Source: Armigeres subalbatus (taxonomy: Eukaryota; Arthropoda; Insecta; Diptera; Culicidae). From it: a stretch of 64,000 nt of DNA. The stretch lies in NCBI RefSeq assembly GCF_024139115.2, contig NC_085141.1, positions 408,543,612 through 408,607,611 on the forward strand. Reading direction: 5' to 3'. Shown piece by piece: positions 35,160-46,299 of the stretch (positions are counted from its first letter, which is position 1; every line of letters starts with the position of its first letter). A program made the translations under genes and the position numbers. The notes beneath the pieces were generated by a model. It did no database searches. It was not told the origin of the DNA and saw only the letters and a list, made by a program, of their open reading frames with translations.

Positions 35160-36259
35160 ATCGGAGACATAAGACGACAATTTCCACCGGCTAGCTAGAA
35201 GCCAGCAAGTAGGCAATTAACTAAGGAGGGAAAACACCAAAACGACCAATGTAACATCCTCGAACACTAAACGACCAAATTAACATGTCCAATGTACAGC
35301 TTAGGAATTCAAAATGTCCTATCTGACTTTTTTGCTGTTATTACTTTAAACTCAATATGTAATGCAATGTTGTGCATTTCTATAGCTAAATGAGCTTTAC
35401 CCCTTACCCGTAATTGAAGGAGGCTCAGAAAAATTGAATACGTTTTAAACATTTTCGAAAAATATTCCCTTCACTTTCATCTTCGTTTATCTCGGAAGTT
35501 TTGAAAAGTTTAGCGAGAAATCTTATTTTTTAAATCATTTTTGGCTTTCAGTGTGCGTAAAGGGCGTGAACAGGCTATAGACATCCCTATCTAACTCCCT
35601 TAGCCTAAAAGTAGCCACCATGTCCCGGGCACAGTGTGCAGATAGACCGCTGTCAGTTGCATGAGATGTCAACAATCGTCAACAACATCAATGATTGTAG
35701 CTTGATAATTGAAAATATCCACAACAATAAAAGAGCATGATTTATTTTAAATTCTGCTCAAGCTTTTCACGGTGAAATAAAAGACAAATTGTTGTTCTCC
35801 ATGTAAGTAAAATCAAAATTGATCATGTAGATAAGTTTTGAATCAATTAAACTCATTAGTCATATTTATTGAATATTCCCGATTAAAGTTGCATATAGAA
35901 GAAAGCTGAATTTGGATGTTTTATGATGTTAAGCTTTTTAAGATTTGACGTACGTTGCTCGGCGTTGGTGTTGGTGTTGGCTACGCTAAACATGAGCTCT
36001 TAGCATAGGCCTGGGCGTGAAGGATGTGGTACGCAGCCAACCAAATGACATTTCAATTGATGAAGTAGTAGAACAATTGTTTGCATTTCGACTTGTATAC
36101 GTATATAATCACGCAAATGCAATCACAAACTGCGATTCCGCTAAACTACTAATTTTTATTTCTTATAAATTCAGCGAGTGCATTGTACAATAATTGTTAG
36201 TTGTAGTTTAAAATAGGAATTTTGATCGGTTAACATTTGAAAGCTCCAGTACTCTCAGA
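35160..36259. other. Upstream region of the YJU2 gene
   Basis: No gene or clear transposon. It presumably includes the promoter and short 5'UTR of the plus-strand gene, since the start codon lies in gaatgtctga. No TATA box stands out. A ttggtgttggtgttgg run lies near 35965. Confidence 0.45.
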
Positions 36260-36909
36260 ATGTCTGAACGAAAAGTTTTAAACGTATGTATGCTTGTTCA
36301 AACGTTCATCCAATATACTAAACATTCTTCCATTACACAGAAATACTACCCGCCGGATTTCGATCCGTCGAAAATTCCCCGGGTCAAGCTTCCCAAAAAT
36401 CGTCAGTATACGGTTCGCTTGATGGCTCCCTTCAACATGCGGTGCGTAACCTGCGGCGAGTACATCTACAAAGGTAAAAAGTTCAATGCCCGCAAGGAGG
36501 ATGTGGAAAACGAGGACTACCTCGGCATCCGGATCTACCGGTTTTATATAAAGTGCACGCGCTGTCTGCAGGAAATATCGTTCAAAACGGACCCGCGCAA
36601 CACCGATTACGAGATCGAAGCAGGTGCGACGAGAAATTTCATGGCGCTCAAGCTAGCGGAAGAGCAAGCCCGTCGCGAGGAGGAGGAAGCCCGCGAAGAA
36701 GAGGCCACCAATCCGATGAAGCTTCTGGAGAACCGTACTCAGCAATCGCGGAACGAGATAGAGCTGCTAGAATCCCTGGAGGAGTTGCGGGATTTGAATA
36801 GGCGCCAACAGGATGTAGACTACGATCGGATGCTGCAGCAGTACGATCCGACGGAATCGATTCAGCAAAGGGAAGAACGGCTTGAACGTTTGGATGAGGA
36901 ATACATCAA
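36260..36909 (+). CDS. YJU2: YJU2 (CCDC94/CWC16) splicing factor, first two exons
   Basis: YJU2 joins the spliceosome around the first catalytic step. Exon 1 (36260-36283) encodes MSERKVLN; a 57-bp intron (gtatgt ... cattacacag) leads to exon 2 (36341-36909). The joined 197 codons start with [13 protein letters not shown] and hold the family's Cys4 site: C43-x2-C46 ([19 protein letters not shown]) and C80-x2-C83 (IKCTRC), then [21 protein letters not shown] charged helical region follows (about 118-195), including [10 protein letters not shown]. The family is usually about 300 residues. Exon 2 ends in aa|gtgagt, a good donor, so a C-terminal exon is expected further on. I could not find it in the following 27 kb. 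Reading straight through would stop at 36911-36913. Confidence 0.9.
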
Positions 36910-37079
36910 GTGAGTAATATTCGAATATATTTACATTTCCATGGTCTGATGCTAAGTTAACTAACAGATCCGCATGAAGTTATTAATCTCAGGTTAATAA
37001 ATTAAATACAATACAAAGACTAACAACGAAATAAAATTTCAAGTAATATGCCTTATTGGCCTTATTGGCCTTTAGATCT

Positions 37080-37614
37080 AATAGAGATGAGTGACGTTCA
37101 ACGCTCGCACACTGATGTGCAATTCGGCATGTGTAAATACATGTTTGTTTTCCTTCTGCTCATAACCTCAAAATTGATCGAGTCATCACGATGGTTGCGA
37201 AGGAGTCAAAAAATATATGGAAATATACTCATTTTTACCCTAACTTTGCTGAGTAGCACCATCTAGGAGTGTTTGTTTTCCTTTTATCGCCACTCACACA
37301 TTCGGGTATGAGAATCTCAATAATAGCTTCTGCCGATAAAGCAGTGCTTTTCTGTCTTGCGACGAAACTGCTCGAATTGAGATTCTCACGCCCGAATGTG
37401 TGAGTGGCGATAAAAGGAAAACAAACACTCCTAGATGGTGCTACTCAGCAAAGTTAGGGTAAAATGAGTATATTTCCATATATTTTTGACTCTTCGCAAC
37501 CATCGTGATGACTCGATCAATTTTGAGGCTATGAGCAGAAGGAAAACAAACATGTATTTACACATGCCGAATTGCACATCAGTGTGCGAGCGTTGAACGT
37601 CACTCATCTCTATT
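37080..37614. repeat. Long-arm palindromic MITE
   Basis: 535 bp with about 250-bp inverted arms, almost perfect. The ends are aatagagatgagtgacgttc on both sides; a short loop holds gccgataaagcagtgc. The same peptide seems encoded on both strands only because the arms mirror each other. Confidence 0.92.
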
Positions 37615-37920
37615 GCGAATGTACACACTAAACAGAATCTCTCTGGTTATATGCTTCAATTTACACGCTGAGGAAAAGCGACTTAAAAATTAATTTAATA
37701 GTTGAAATTCTAATTATTATTTTTTATGATCTTCATAAAAGTCGAATTGAAATTTACCATTCATCGAATTATTCAAATTATTTAATTTTTATTCATTGAT
37801 TGAATGTTATATTCACAGTTAGAAAAAAGGACCTAAGTTTAGGCACTTTTAATTCAAATCGGAGTTTCAGTACGGGAAACCAAAATCAGGCGTTTTTTTT
37901 TTAAATAATTCCATAATTCT

Positions 37921-38135
37921 AAGTTGCGGGGGTGTAATTCATCGTAGATTATTCTGTCGCAACCTGCGAAACCTAGCGGCTTGCAGTTTCATGTTCCAAG
38001 CTTCCAATCGTGATCCTTCATTCGTCGCCTAGGTTGTTGCCGATTGAATCGAGTCGTATTATCGTGTTATATGTTGTTCGTAATGGTTGGCTTTAAAGGC
38101 GGCTTATTGGCCCTGCGCAAACCTCCTGTCGCAGC
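37921..38135 (-). mobile_element. RTE retrotransposon fragment (5' part)
   Basis: It matches 3427-3630 of copy A (start of the endonuclease region, minus strand) with many substitutions. It is cut at both ends, so an older insertion. Confidence 0.85.
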
Positions 38136-39430
38136 TTGCAGAGAATCTGGCGAGCCGAGCAGCAGTCGACAAGTATGACTAACTTGTGATTGGTTAGTTA
38201 GAGCGAAAACAGGCTGAGCGCGGGGAAGTGAATGAGAGATTTGTACATGCCGAGGTAAGAGTGTCGAGGCATGACAGAAGAGTGAGCGCATACGTGTGAG
38301 TATGGACTGCACATGACGAGGTAGGAGGGTCGTAGCGTAGAACTGTTGGTACCTAACCTATCGCTATCGACACCTTGAGGCATGGCAGAGGAGAGTAGAG
38401 TGAGCACCCACACAGCAAAAAAAGTTGTTGAATATTACATCGAAATCGCTGCAACCAACTGAATCCATCGGTTGATGAATATTACACTGCTCGATGTACT
38501 CGAGAGCTCGCTGTGTAATAAACAGGAGCGATGTAATTTCGTACGACGTAATCAATAAAACGACGTAATCAAAGCTATGTAGATGAATGTGATGTAAATC
38601 CGGTAAATCCCCAATATGCATGGTAGGAATATGTGAATTATCATTATTTTGGTAAAATCATGTTCATAATGTAATATTTTCTGTTGTTAGTCATGTCTTT
38701 ATTTAAATGTTATTTAAATTTACGCATAAGTATAATTTTACTCATACAATCTACCAGAGCTTGAACATTTTTTTTAGTCTATTGTAGGCACATACAAATT
38801 TGGTTACTTCCATACAACTAAAGCAGCAAAGTATTCTTAAGCAGATGATCGGATCCTGGTCGGATCCATATGCGATGAAGATGAAGTCGGTGAAAACGCA
38901 GCATTGTGTTTAGACCACCATGCACAGCTACATCATATCGTCCCACTTCAGAGCTCCACATTTAATGCTTCTCAGGCGAATTCCCAGACGAGTGGTATTG
39001 TTCGCTCGCTGACATTGATTGTTGATTGTTCATGTTGTCCATACGCAGCTGTTAACTAGAATGGCAATATCGGCCAGGGGTGGCGAGTTACCGTGAACAT
39101 GAACCTCTGATCCGGTGAACTGGTATGACGACAGGATTGTGCCATCTTGCTTGAAACTCGAAAGACAGTTCTAGACGAATTTCCATGGTGCACCGTTGAA
39201 AATACTTATAATACTTCAGTATCTGAAACAGGTGAAAAAAAAGTTTAGGGCTGGTGAGGAGCAATGATTTAAGATGATTCATCTAAGAAGTAGATGATTC
39301 TTTGTAGGATTATCTTCAAGGAATTGTTAAGTGGTATGGCATCTGAACCAACTAGTGATTCTTGAATTAACCGCAGTGAAATCTAGTACAAAATACATTT
39401 CGGAACGATTATAGGAATGGTTTGATCCAA
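38136..39430. other. Non-coding DNA
   Basis: No gene. At 38415-38600 there are repeated tgtaat/tattacat phrases and a cacagcaaaaa motif that recurs inverted near 58470, suggesting two relics of one element. The rest has no recognisable content. Confidence 0.45.
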
Positions 39431-39435
39431 TAGTG

Positions 39436-39689
39436 TTTTGGAGGAACCAGGTAGACTCGAAACGAACGGATACGGAATGGATTCTTGGAACCAGGAAATA
39501 AAAGCCGACTACAACGCGGAGCTTGTATCGAACACGTCTCTTTATTAGAACTGTACTTATTGAGAGAAAGTTACAGAGTAGGGTTGGGGGATATGAAAAA
39601 TCAAAAAATACACTGTTAAGTAATTTTAACAACAAAAGAGTTTAATTATGTTTCTAATGTGATGTGGCCGTGTTGCCAGTACATCTACA
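39436..39689 (-). repeat. 3' LTR of the copia element
   Basis: 254 bp, element-strand ends tgtagatgtac ... cctccaaaa. I found no difference from the other LTR. aataaa on the plus strand near 39500 is not in the element's sense orientation. Confidence 0.93.
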
Positions 39690-39701
39690 CTCCTCCTCAA
39701 C
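39690..39701 (-). promoter_or_regulatory. Polypurine tract of the copia element
   Basis: On the element strand gttgaggaggag directly precedes the 3' LTR. It is the expected primer for plus-strand DNA synthesis. Confidence 0.85.
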
Positions 39702-39710
39702 ATCGGCATT

Positions 39711-41176
39711 TTAGTCCTCCAATCCACTTAGTCGTCGAAGGTGACCAATACGAATACGAGCCACCGGCTTGGTGAGCAGATCGGCTACCATTATCTCCGT
39801 TGGGCAGTACAAATACTTGATCGCTTTAGATTGACATAAATCCTTAATAAAATTGTATCTCGTATCGATGTGTTTGGTTCTGTTGCTAAACTTTTCAGAC
39901 TGCAACATTTTCAAACAAGACTGGTTGTCTTCGAACAGCTGAACAGTTTGGATATCTTCACCTAAATCGCGTAGAAGTCGCTGAAGCCAGATCGCTTCTT
40001 GAGATGCCTCTGACAAGGCGACGAACTCGGCCTCCGCAGTTGATAAGGACACACAGCTCTGCTTGCGACATGTCCATGATATGGTGCCGCCACAGAATTT
40101 GAACAGGAATCCACTGTTAGATTTACGATCCGTCCGACATTCCGCCCAATCTGCATCAGCGTGACCCACTAAACCAGATTCATCACCACGACAGCTTAAT
40201 CTTAGCTTAAGGTTTATTGAACCCTTCAAGTAGCGCACAATTCTTCGTAATTCGTTCCAGTCACGTTGCGTCGGATTCGAAAGTTTTCGGCTCAGAATCG
40301 AAATAGGTGCTGCAATATCAGGCCGACTATTAACAGCAACGAATAACAATTTTCCGACCAGCTTTTGATACTCCGACTTATCTTGCAAAAGTTCATCCTC
40401 GGTATCCAACTTGTAGTAACCAACATCAATGGGAATCGCAGATGATTTGGCATCCTGTAATCCTGTTGATTTCACAATATCCGCGATGTAATTGCGTTGT
40501 GAGATGTGAAAATCACCGTCACTATCACGATCTACTTCGGTGCCAACATAATTACGAACTATCCCCAAACTGACGATCTCAAAGTTACGAGCTAGTGTGC
40601 TTTCAACCGATGTGATGATTGATTCTTCTTCGCTAGCGATGATCAAATCATCAACATACACAAGAATTTAGCAGCGTTTTCCGTTCACTACCTTGCTACA
40701 CAGACACGGATCTGCTAGGCTCCTCTTAAAACCATCACCTTCCAGTACATGATGAAGCTTGATGTTCCATGAACGAGCACTTTGATTCAAACCATAAATA
40801 CTACGCTTTAAACGGCAGACCTTGCCTTCGGCACCCTTGACAACGCACCCTGGAGGCTGGCGCATGAACAACTCCTCCTCAAGGTCGCCATTCAAAAATG
40901 CCGTCTTAATGTCATACTGACGTACAACCATCCTTCTTTAAGTCGCAACAGACATTACAGTCCTGAAGGTGGTTTGACGAACGACGGGACAAAGACCTCG
41001 TCATATTCGCTCCCATACTGCTGGTTGTAGCCTTGTGCTAGGAGTCGGGCCTTGAAACGAACGATCTTCTCATCAGCGGTGTGCTTGAATTTGAAAATCC
41101 ACTTGCATCCTAGCACACGCTTGTGGAGCATCGACCAACTCCCAGGCAGCATTGCTCTTGATCGATTCCAGTTCAT
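39711..41176 (-). pseudogene. Copia RT and RNase H (broken)
   Basis: RT begins around KWIFKFKHTADEKI, with VVRQYDIKTAFLNGDLEEELFMRQPPG and the active site LVYVDDLIIAS; RNase H has DADWAECRTDRKS and SCVSLSTAEAEFVALSEA and ends TKHIDTRYNFI...VADLLTKP. Lesions: a frameshift near 41110, another near 40970 with a stop by 40936, and a nonsense TAA at about 40662-40664 just before the YVDD box. From 40661 to 39711 the frame is open. Confidence 0.88.
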
Positions 41177-42036
41177 CCAGCATTGCTTTCTTCCAGTTAT
41201 TGTTATCCGGTCCTGACAGCGCCTCCTTCACGGATCTGGGCTCCTCCTGAATCACAGCTTCCGCAGAGCAAGCATATCGGGCCGGCAGTTGACCCTTTGT
41301 AGACCTGGTTGACCTTCTCAGCATATCGTCTTCGGCAGCCAGCGTAGCATCCTCCCAAACTTCGTCCTCCTCTGGATCCTTTGGACCAGCATCGCATTGC
41401 TCTATAGCCACCGGATCATTGGCCATCCTTTCATTTGTTATGGAAACTATCACTTTGCTACACGTTGATTGACTTATTGCTTTAGGCACAGAATCGAAAC
41501 TCCGCAAAAATTTTACGTCTCGACTAATTGTTATCCTGCCAGTCTTAACATAAATCAAACGATGTGCCTTTGATACTTCGCTATAACCCACAAACTTAAG
41601 TTTTCTGGCCTTCTCATCTAGCTTGCCCCGCTTTACTCCTGGTATATGACAGTACACATCAACGCCAAATGGGTGAACATGACCGAGGTTTGGTTTTACT
41701 CCATTCCAACGTTCATAAGGCGTCACTGGGATTGCACGGGAAGAGAGGCGATTTTGAAGATAATTCGCCGTTACGATGGCTTCACCCCAGAACCGGTCAT
41801 CAAGCTTCGCCTGGATCAACATACAGCGAGCCATTTCAACTAAATACCGATTCTTACGCTCCGCAGTGCCGTTTTGTTGCGGCGAATACGGCGCGGTGAA
41901 CTGACCAACAATACCATTTTGTTTCAAAAAACGCTTAAAATCTTTCCCAGTGTACTCACCGCCGTTATCCGATCGTAGTATCTTTGGCTTCTTTCCAAAC
42001 AAACACACGCGATTCCGCCGCGCTGGGACCATAACC
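41100..42036 (-). pseudogene. Copia integrase, C-terminal two-thirds
   Basis: It starts abruptly at KKPKILRSDNGGEYTG with the second catalytic Asp. The DD(35)E Glu lies in TAPYSPQQNGTAERKNR. It continues through the GKLDEKARKLKFVGY block of the copia integrase C-terminus into an acidic linker (DPEEDEVWEDA). The first catalytic Asp and the His/Cys zinc finger are lost. Upstream the frame stays open through the primer site into the LTR, so the apparent start inside the LTR is an artefact of the deletion. Confidence 0.88.
42022..42036 (-). promoter_or_regulatory. Primer binding site (half initiator tRNA-Met type)
   Basis: Directly after the 5' LTR the element strand reads ggttatggtcccagc. This complements the anticodon arm of initiator tRNA-Met with one mismatch. 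Copia elements are known to prime from an internal cut of this tRNA. Confidence 0.8.
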
Positions 42037-42290
42037 TTTTGGAGGAACCAGGTAGACTCGAAACGAACGGATACGGAATGGATTCTTGGAACCAGGAAAT
42101 AAAAGCCGACTACAACGCGGAGCTTGTATCGAACACGTCTCTTTATTAGAACTGTACTTATTGAGAGAAAGTTACAGAGTAGGGTTGGGGGATATGAAAA
42201 ATCAAAAAATACACTGTTAAGTAATTTTAACAACAAAAGAGTTTAATTATGTTTCTAATGTGATGTGGCCGTGTTGCCAGTACATCTACA
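42037..42290 (-). repeat. 5' LTR of the copia element
   Basis: 254 bp, the same as the 3' LTR by eye. Followed (plus strand) by the target duplication tagtg at 42291-42295. Confidence 0.93.
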
Positions 42291-42295
42291 TAGTG

Positions 42296-43700
42296 AATGT
42301 TGCCCAGAAGGATTTCAATCGGAATCTCATAATGGGAGGATTTTGATGGAAATACTATTCTAATGCAAATCTCTCTGTGAATCCGAAGGGAAGAGAGTCC
42401 GGTTGACGAATCCGAAGAGAATTTGTTTTGAGATTCCGGAGAGAATTTATACAAGATTTGGGAGATTATTCTTCCGGGATTCCAAAGAGTAACGCTCAGT
42501 ATCTCTTGTGGATTCTGAAAGGAATACTTAAGGAAGTCAGATGGAAATCCTTTGGGGATTTCAAAAAGTATATAAATCAGGAATTCCTAAGGAAATCTAT
42601 CAGGGATTCGATGTAAATACACCTGCGATTATTCAAATATGTCACTCAAGGAATCCGAAGAAAAAGATATAGAACGCAATTCTTTCTGAATTTATATAAA
42701 ACTACTTCATAAATCTTCATAAGTTTTGGGATTTCAGAAAGAATTCTCTTGGTATTATGATGGAAATACTTCTGGGATTGCATAGAAAATACGAATAACT
42801 CACTCAGATGAGTGTCTATCGGATGTCCACAGCGATTCCCGCCAGAAGAATTCCTTTTAAAATTTCAGAAGCATTTCTATCGAAATCTTGTAAAAATCCT
42901 CAAATGATTTCTTTTGGATATTAATATCATCATTGGAATCTTGATATCTCCGTATGATTCCATTTATACCTCGAATTATACTTCGGAGGATTCTCCTCGA
43001 AACCCCCAGTGGATTCTCTTCGAAACCTCTGGACGATTCTTTTCTCTGGAAAATTATTTTCGGAACACATATGATTTTCTTCTTCCAAAAATTCTCTTCG
43101 GAATCCTTGAAGAATTCACGTCGTATCCCAAGGGGAAGTCGCCTAAAAATCCCCCTCAGAATCCCTTGTGAATTCCCTTCGGGATTCCCAGAGGGTCTCT
43201 TTAGAATACTGGAAGGATTCTCTTCGAAATCGACGGAAGATTCTCTTCGGAATATTGGGAGGATTATCCTCTAAGACGTAAGACTCTCTTTGGATCCTCT
43301 TCAAAAACCACGAAAGATTTCCCTTGGAATCCTTGGAATATCATCTTTGGAATCCTTGGAAGATCTCCCTCAGCATCCATGAAAGATTATCATCAAAGTC
43401 CCGGAGGAATTTCCGCAGTAATCACCAAAGAACTCTATCAGAAATTTATAAAGTTTAGAATGCCCGAAGATTTTCCTTCTGAATGATAAAAATTCCCTTC
43501 GGATTAAGCATTCCCCGAAGGAAAACCTCAAAGTATTCTCTTCGGAATCCTTGAAGGACTCTTCTAGAAATCCCCGAAGGATTTTCTTCGAAATTCCCGG
43601 AGGATTATCTTAAGGGATTTTTTTTATCAGACGGAAAACCTTCGGGCATTCTGAAAGGAATCCTTCATCAATTTCTGATAGAATGGTTCTTTGGTGGTTC
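42296..43700. repeat. Degenerate ggattctcttcggaatcc minisatellite
   Basis: A long loose array of phrases such as gattctcttcggaatcc and tccgaagaga, with no fixed period. No gene. Open frames here are artefacts. Confidence 0.75.
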
Positions 43701-43704
43701 CTTA

Positions 43705-43818
43705 AGCCCCAAACACAATGTCAGCGGAACGGAAACGGCAAATTTGACAGTTAGTCCATACATTTTCTGTCAAATTTGCCGTTTCCATTGCCATTCCGCT
43801 AACATTGTGTTTGGGGCT
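43705..43818. repeat. Short MITE with TTA duplication
   Basis: 114 bp. The ends are agccccaaacacaatgt and (reverse complement) agccccaaacacaatgt, with tta at 43702-43704 and 43819-43821. The arms run through the gtttcc/ggaaac and atttgacag segments. A decayed relative lies at 50053-50160. Confidence 0.9.
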
Positions 43819-43876
43819 TTAAGAGAATCATAGCACAGCATAGCATAGCATAGTTACGGGGTACTTCGTAGTGATA

Positions 43877-44165
43877 CCGTGGACCCCCGATAATTTGAAC
43901 GGTACCCCATTCAAATTAACGGGGTTCATTTTTAATTTGAACTTCTGGTTACTCTATTTGCATCAGAAAAACTGGTTTCTGGTTGCTCTCTTTGCTGGTT
44001 TGTTTTGATTCTGCATTCCTTTTCACGATGTTCCATTTTTCTTTTCTCGATTCCACGTGTTAAATGACGTTTGAACCATTTTTAATTTGAACGATGTTCA
44101 AACGAACGGGGTTCAAATTAAAAAGTGTTCAGATTAAAAGCGGTCATATTACCGGGGGTCCACGG
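43877..44165. repeat. Pogo-like MITE, ccgtggacccccg ends
   Basis: 289 bp flanked by TA. The ends are ccgtggacccccg on both sides; inside, ttcaaattaacggggttc and its relatives recur in both directions. Confidence 0.9.
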
Positions 44166-44412
44166 TACTCATATTTAACTTTTGAGATCCTTATTCAGAT
44201 TTCTATCAGAAATCAAGGTGGGTGTGGTCTTTGATTTCAATCTAGAATAAAAATCACAAAAGCATGAGGATTACTACTCCATGCCCATCTTCACCGTAAC
44301 TTGGGAGGGGAAGGAAGTGTTGATGTAGTACTTACTTAACGAGAGGCCCCCGACTCAGCGACACTCTCATAAGTACCACGGAGTTGGATATTGGGGAAGG
44401 TATTCGTTGGGT

Positions 44413-44677
44413 AAGACGCGCGGCTACAAAGCAAGACCATGCTGAGGGTGGCTGGTTTCGTTTCCCGGTGCCGGTCTAGGCAATTTTCGGATTGGAAATT
44501 GTCTCGACTTACCTGGGCATAAAAGTATCATCGTGTTAGCCTCATGATATACGAATGAAAAATATTAACCTGGTTTAGAAACCTCGCAATTAATAACTGT
44601 GGAAGTGCTTAATGAACACTAAGCTGCGAAGAGGCTCTGTCCCAGTGTGGGGATGTAATCCCAATAAGAAGAAGAAG
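44413..44677 (+). mobile_element. Feilai SINE, copy 1
   Basis: A tRNA-related head (gcgcggctacaaagcaagac, then a ggtttcgtttccc B-box-like motif), a body with aattttcggattggaaattg and a (gaa)n tail. A perfect 11-bp duplication attcgttgggt flanks it (44402-44412 and 44678-44688). I recognise this as the Feilai family of Aedes. A SINE is transcribed by RNA polymerase III and moved by another element's machinery. Confidence 0.93.
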
Positions 44678-44862
44678 ATTCGTTGGGTTAGGATTTGCCT
44701 GTAGCTGACAATGTGACCGTGGTAGATCTTACACCGTAACACACCACGCAAAGGTGTCTACCAAGTGTTACGAGGCTTTGTTGGTTCCTAAGAGAACCCT
44801 TCGAAAATACCGCAGATAATTATCCAGAGTTTCTGAAGAGAATCCTTCATGGATGCTGAGGG

Positions 44863-45057
44863 AATAGAGGTAATAAACTATAGAGGACGATTGTCGCTGT
44901 GGTTCCCTTTGTTATCGTCCCCAAACATATTGGGTACCTATCTGTCAAAACGTACTGATTTTTCCTTTGTTGACATTTAGTGCCCTAACCTCGCCAGCAA
45001 AAGATGTTTTGCCAGTGATGACAGCGACAGTCTTCCTCTATGGTTTATTACCTCTAT
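44863..45057. repeat. MITE with 9-bp duplication (Mutator-like)
   Basis: 195 bp. The ends are aatagaggtaataaactatag and (reverse complement) the same with one change. Flanked by a perfect 9-bp direct repeat tgctgaggg (44854-44862 and 45058-45066). Nine-bp duplications are usual for Mutator-like transposases. Confidence 0.88.
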
Positions 45058-45239
45058 TGCTGAGGGGGATCTTCCAAGTATTCCAAGGAAGATATTCAAA
45101 TGTGAATATTCCGGAGGATTCCGAAATTGTGAAGAAAAAATCTCCGGGGATTCCGAAATTGTGGAGAAGATCCGAAGAGAAACAGGAATTGTAAAGGGAA
45201 TCCGAAGAAAGACTTCCGTCGAGAATCCTCTACACTCAG

Positions 45240-46290
45240 AATAATCTGCATATTGTATTTATATGCCGCGCACTTATATTTTGACCAGTGTACTTTGCAT
45301 TTGCAAAATATGTGCGGCGCTAACGGATATTTGCCGATTCAATCATCATGGGTTTTATGTGCAGATGTATTGATTTTACCATTAGATCCGCACATATTAT
45401 TCATGACAAAAATAATTCGTCCCTATTTATTGCGTTTGAAAATGTTTCTGATAATCATAAGTTTTGGTTTGAAACAAAGATGAAATAATTGCATAGTAAT
45501 TAAATGATTTATTGGAACTAAATGCTGTTACATTTATGCATAATCGTATATATTAATTAAAGCATTTCCGCATCGAAAAAAACAGCGCTCTAACGTCTAG
45601 AAGCTCCTGCAAAGAAACAATTAATAATAAATTAATGAAGTATACGTTAATAAAATTAAAAACAAAGCTACAAACCTGTAAGCGAGCCTGTAAGTGTATT
45701 ATGCACAAATTCGGTGATAGGTGTGGTTGAATCCTTGGCTTGGAGCATAGCAAATGGTGGTGCCGCACAAACTTTTACCATATTCAGCAGCAAGTTTTGT
45801 TTTTAACTCGTTTCTAACCCAGCTACCGGAAGTCTTTCTCAAAAGATACGCCACCGGGTGTTTGTTGGGAGACAATACCAAACATTATCCTATGTATTTC
45901 AGCCGCCATCTCTCTAAATATGCTATATAACACAGATAATACTTTTAGCAGATTATGTGGATACATCCCAATTCTAAAATCGAAGAAATTTTTGTTTTAG
46001 AATGCGCGAAAAAGAAAAAAAAACTTTTTACTTACTTTGTTCAATTACTAACGATGCTGATTTCAGTTTTTAGGCTTGTTGACAACATGGTGGGTTCATA
46101 ACCAATGTTATAAATTTTATGTGCGCAAGTCGTATAGTAACATTTCAATAGCCATTGCCCTTAAAATTATTCCGATTATGTTTTGCAATGCAATACGCCT
46201 GCACATATTTCACATAAGACGCACATAATTTTGAAAATCAGTGCTACAAGTGACTTCTATGCGAGTTTTGCACATAGAATTTATCAGTAG
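45240..46290 (-). other. Unresolved region with a short reading frame
   Basis: A minus-strand frame at 45699-45881 (VAYLLRKTSGSWVRNELKTK, then SLCGTTICYAPSQGFNHTYH) has coding-like composition but no family I recognise. tgcgcac-type phrases near 45265-45310 and 46190-46275 may be ends of a DNA element about 1 kb long that encloses it. Boundaries and identity are uncertain. Confidence 0.3.
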
Positions 46291-46299
46291 AATAATTTG

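Larger units (their letters stand above)
39436..42290 (-). mobile_element. Ty1/copia LTR retrotransposon, internally deleted
   Basis: Identical 254-bp LTRs flank a 2.3-kb interior, with a perfect 5-bp target duplication tagtg (39431-39435 and 42291-42295). The order on minus is LTR, primer site, integrase (partial), RT, RNase H, purine tract, LTR. Integrase before RT marks the copia group. Gag, protease and the first part of integrase are gone. Confidence 0.95.

Noticed and set aside
37048..37628. The same peptide (IEMSDVQRSHTDVQFGM) open on both strands, as if two related genes
   Set aside because: It is the mirror effect of a long inverted repeat; there is no independent coding evidence.
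41073..42236. A 387-codon frame starting inside the copia LTR, as if the LTR encoded the start of a protein
   Set aside because: The LTR is fused in frame to integrase by the internal deletion; the N-terminal 66 residues are non-coding LTR sequence, also open in the other LTR.
45699..45881. Call of a host gene exon
   Set aside because: No splice-consistent neighbours or known family; kept only as an unresolved region.
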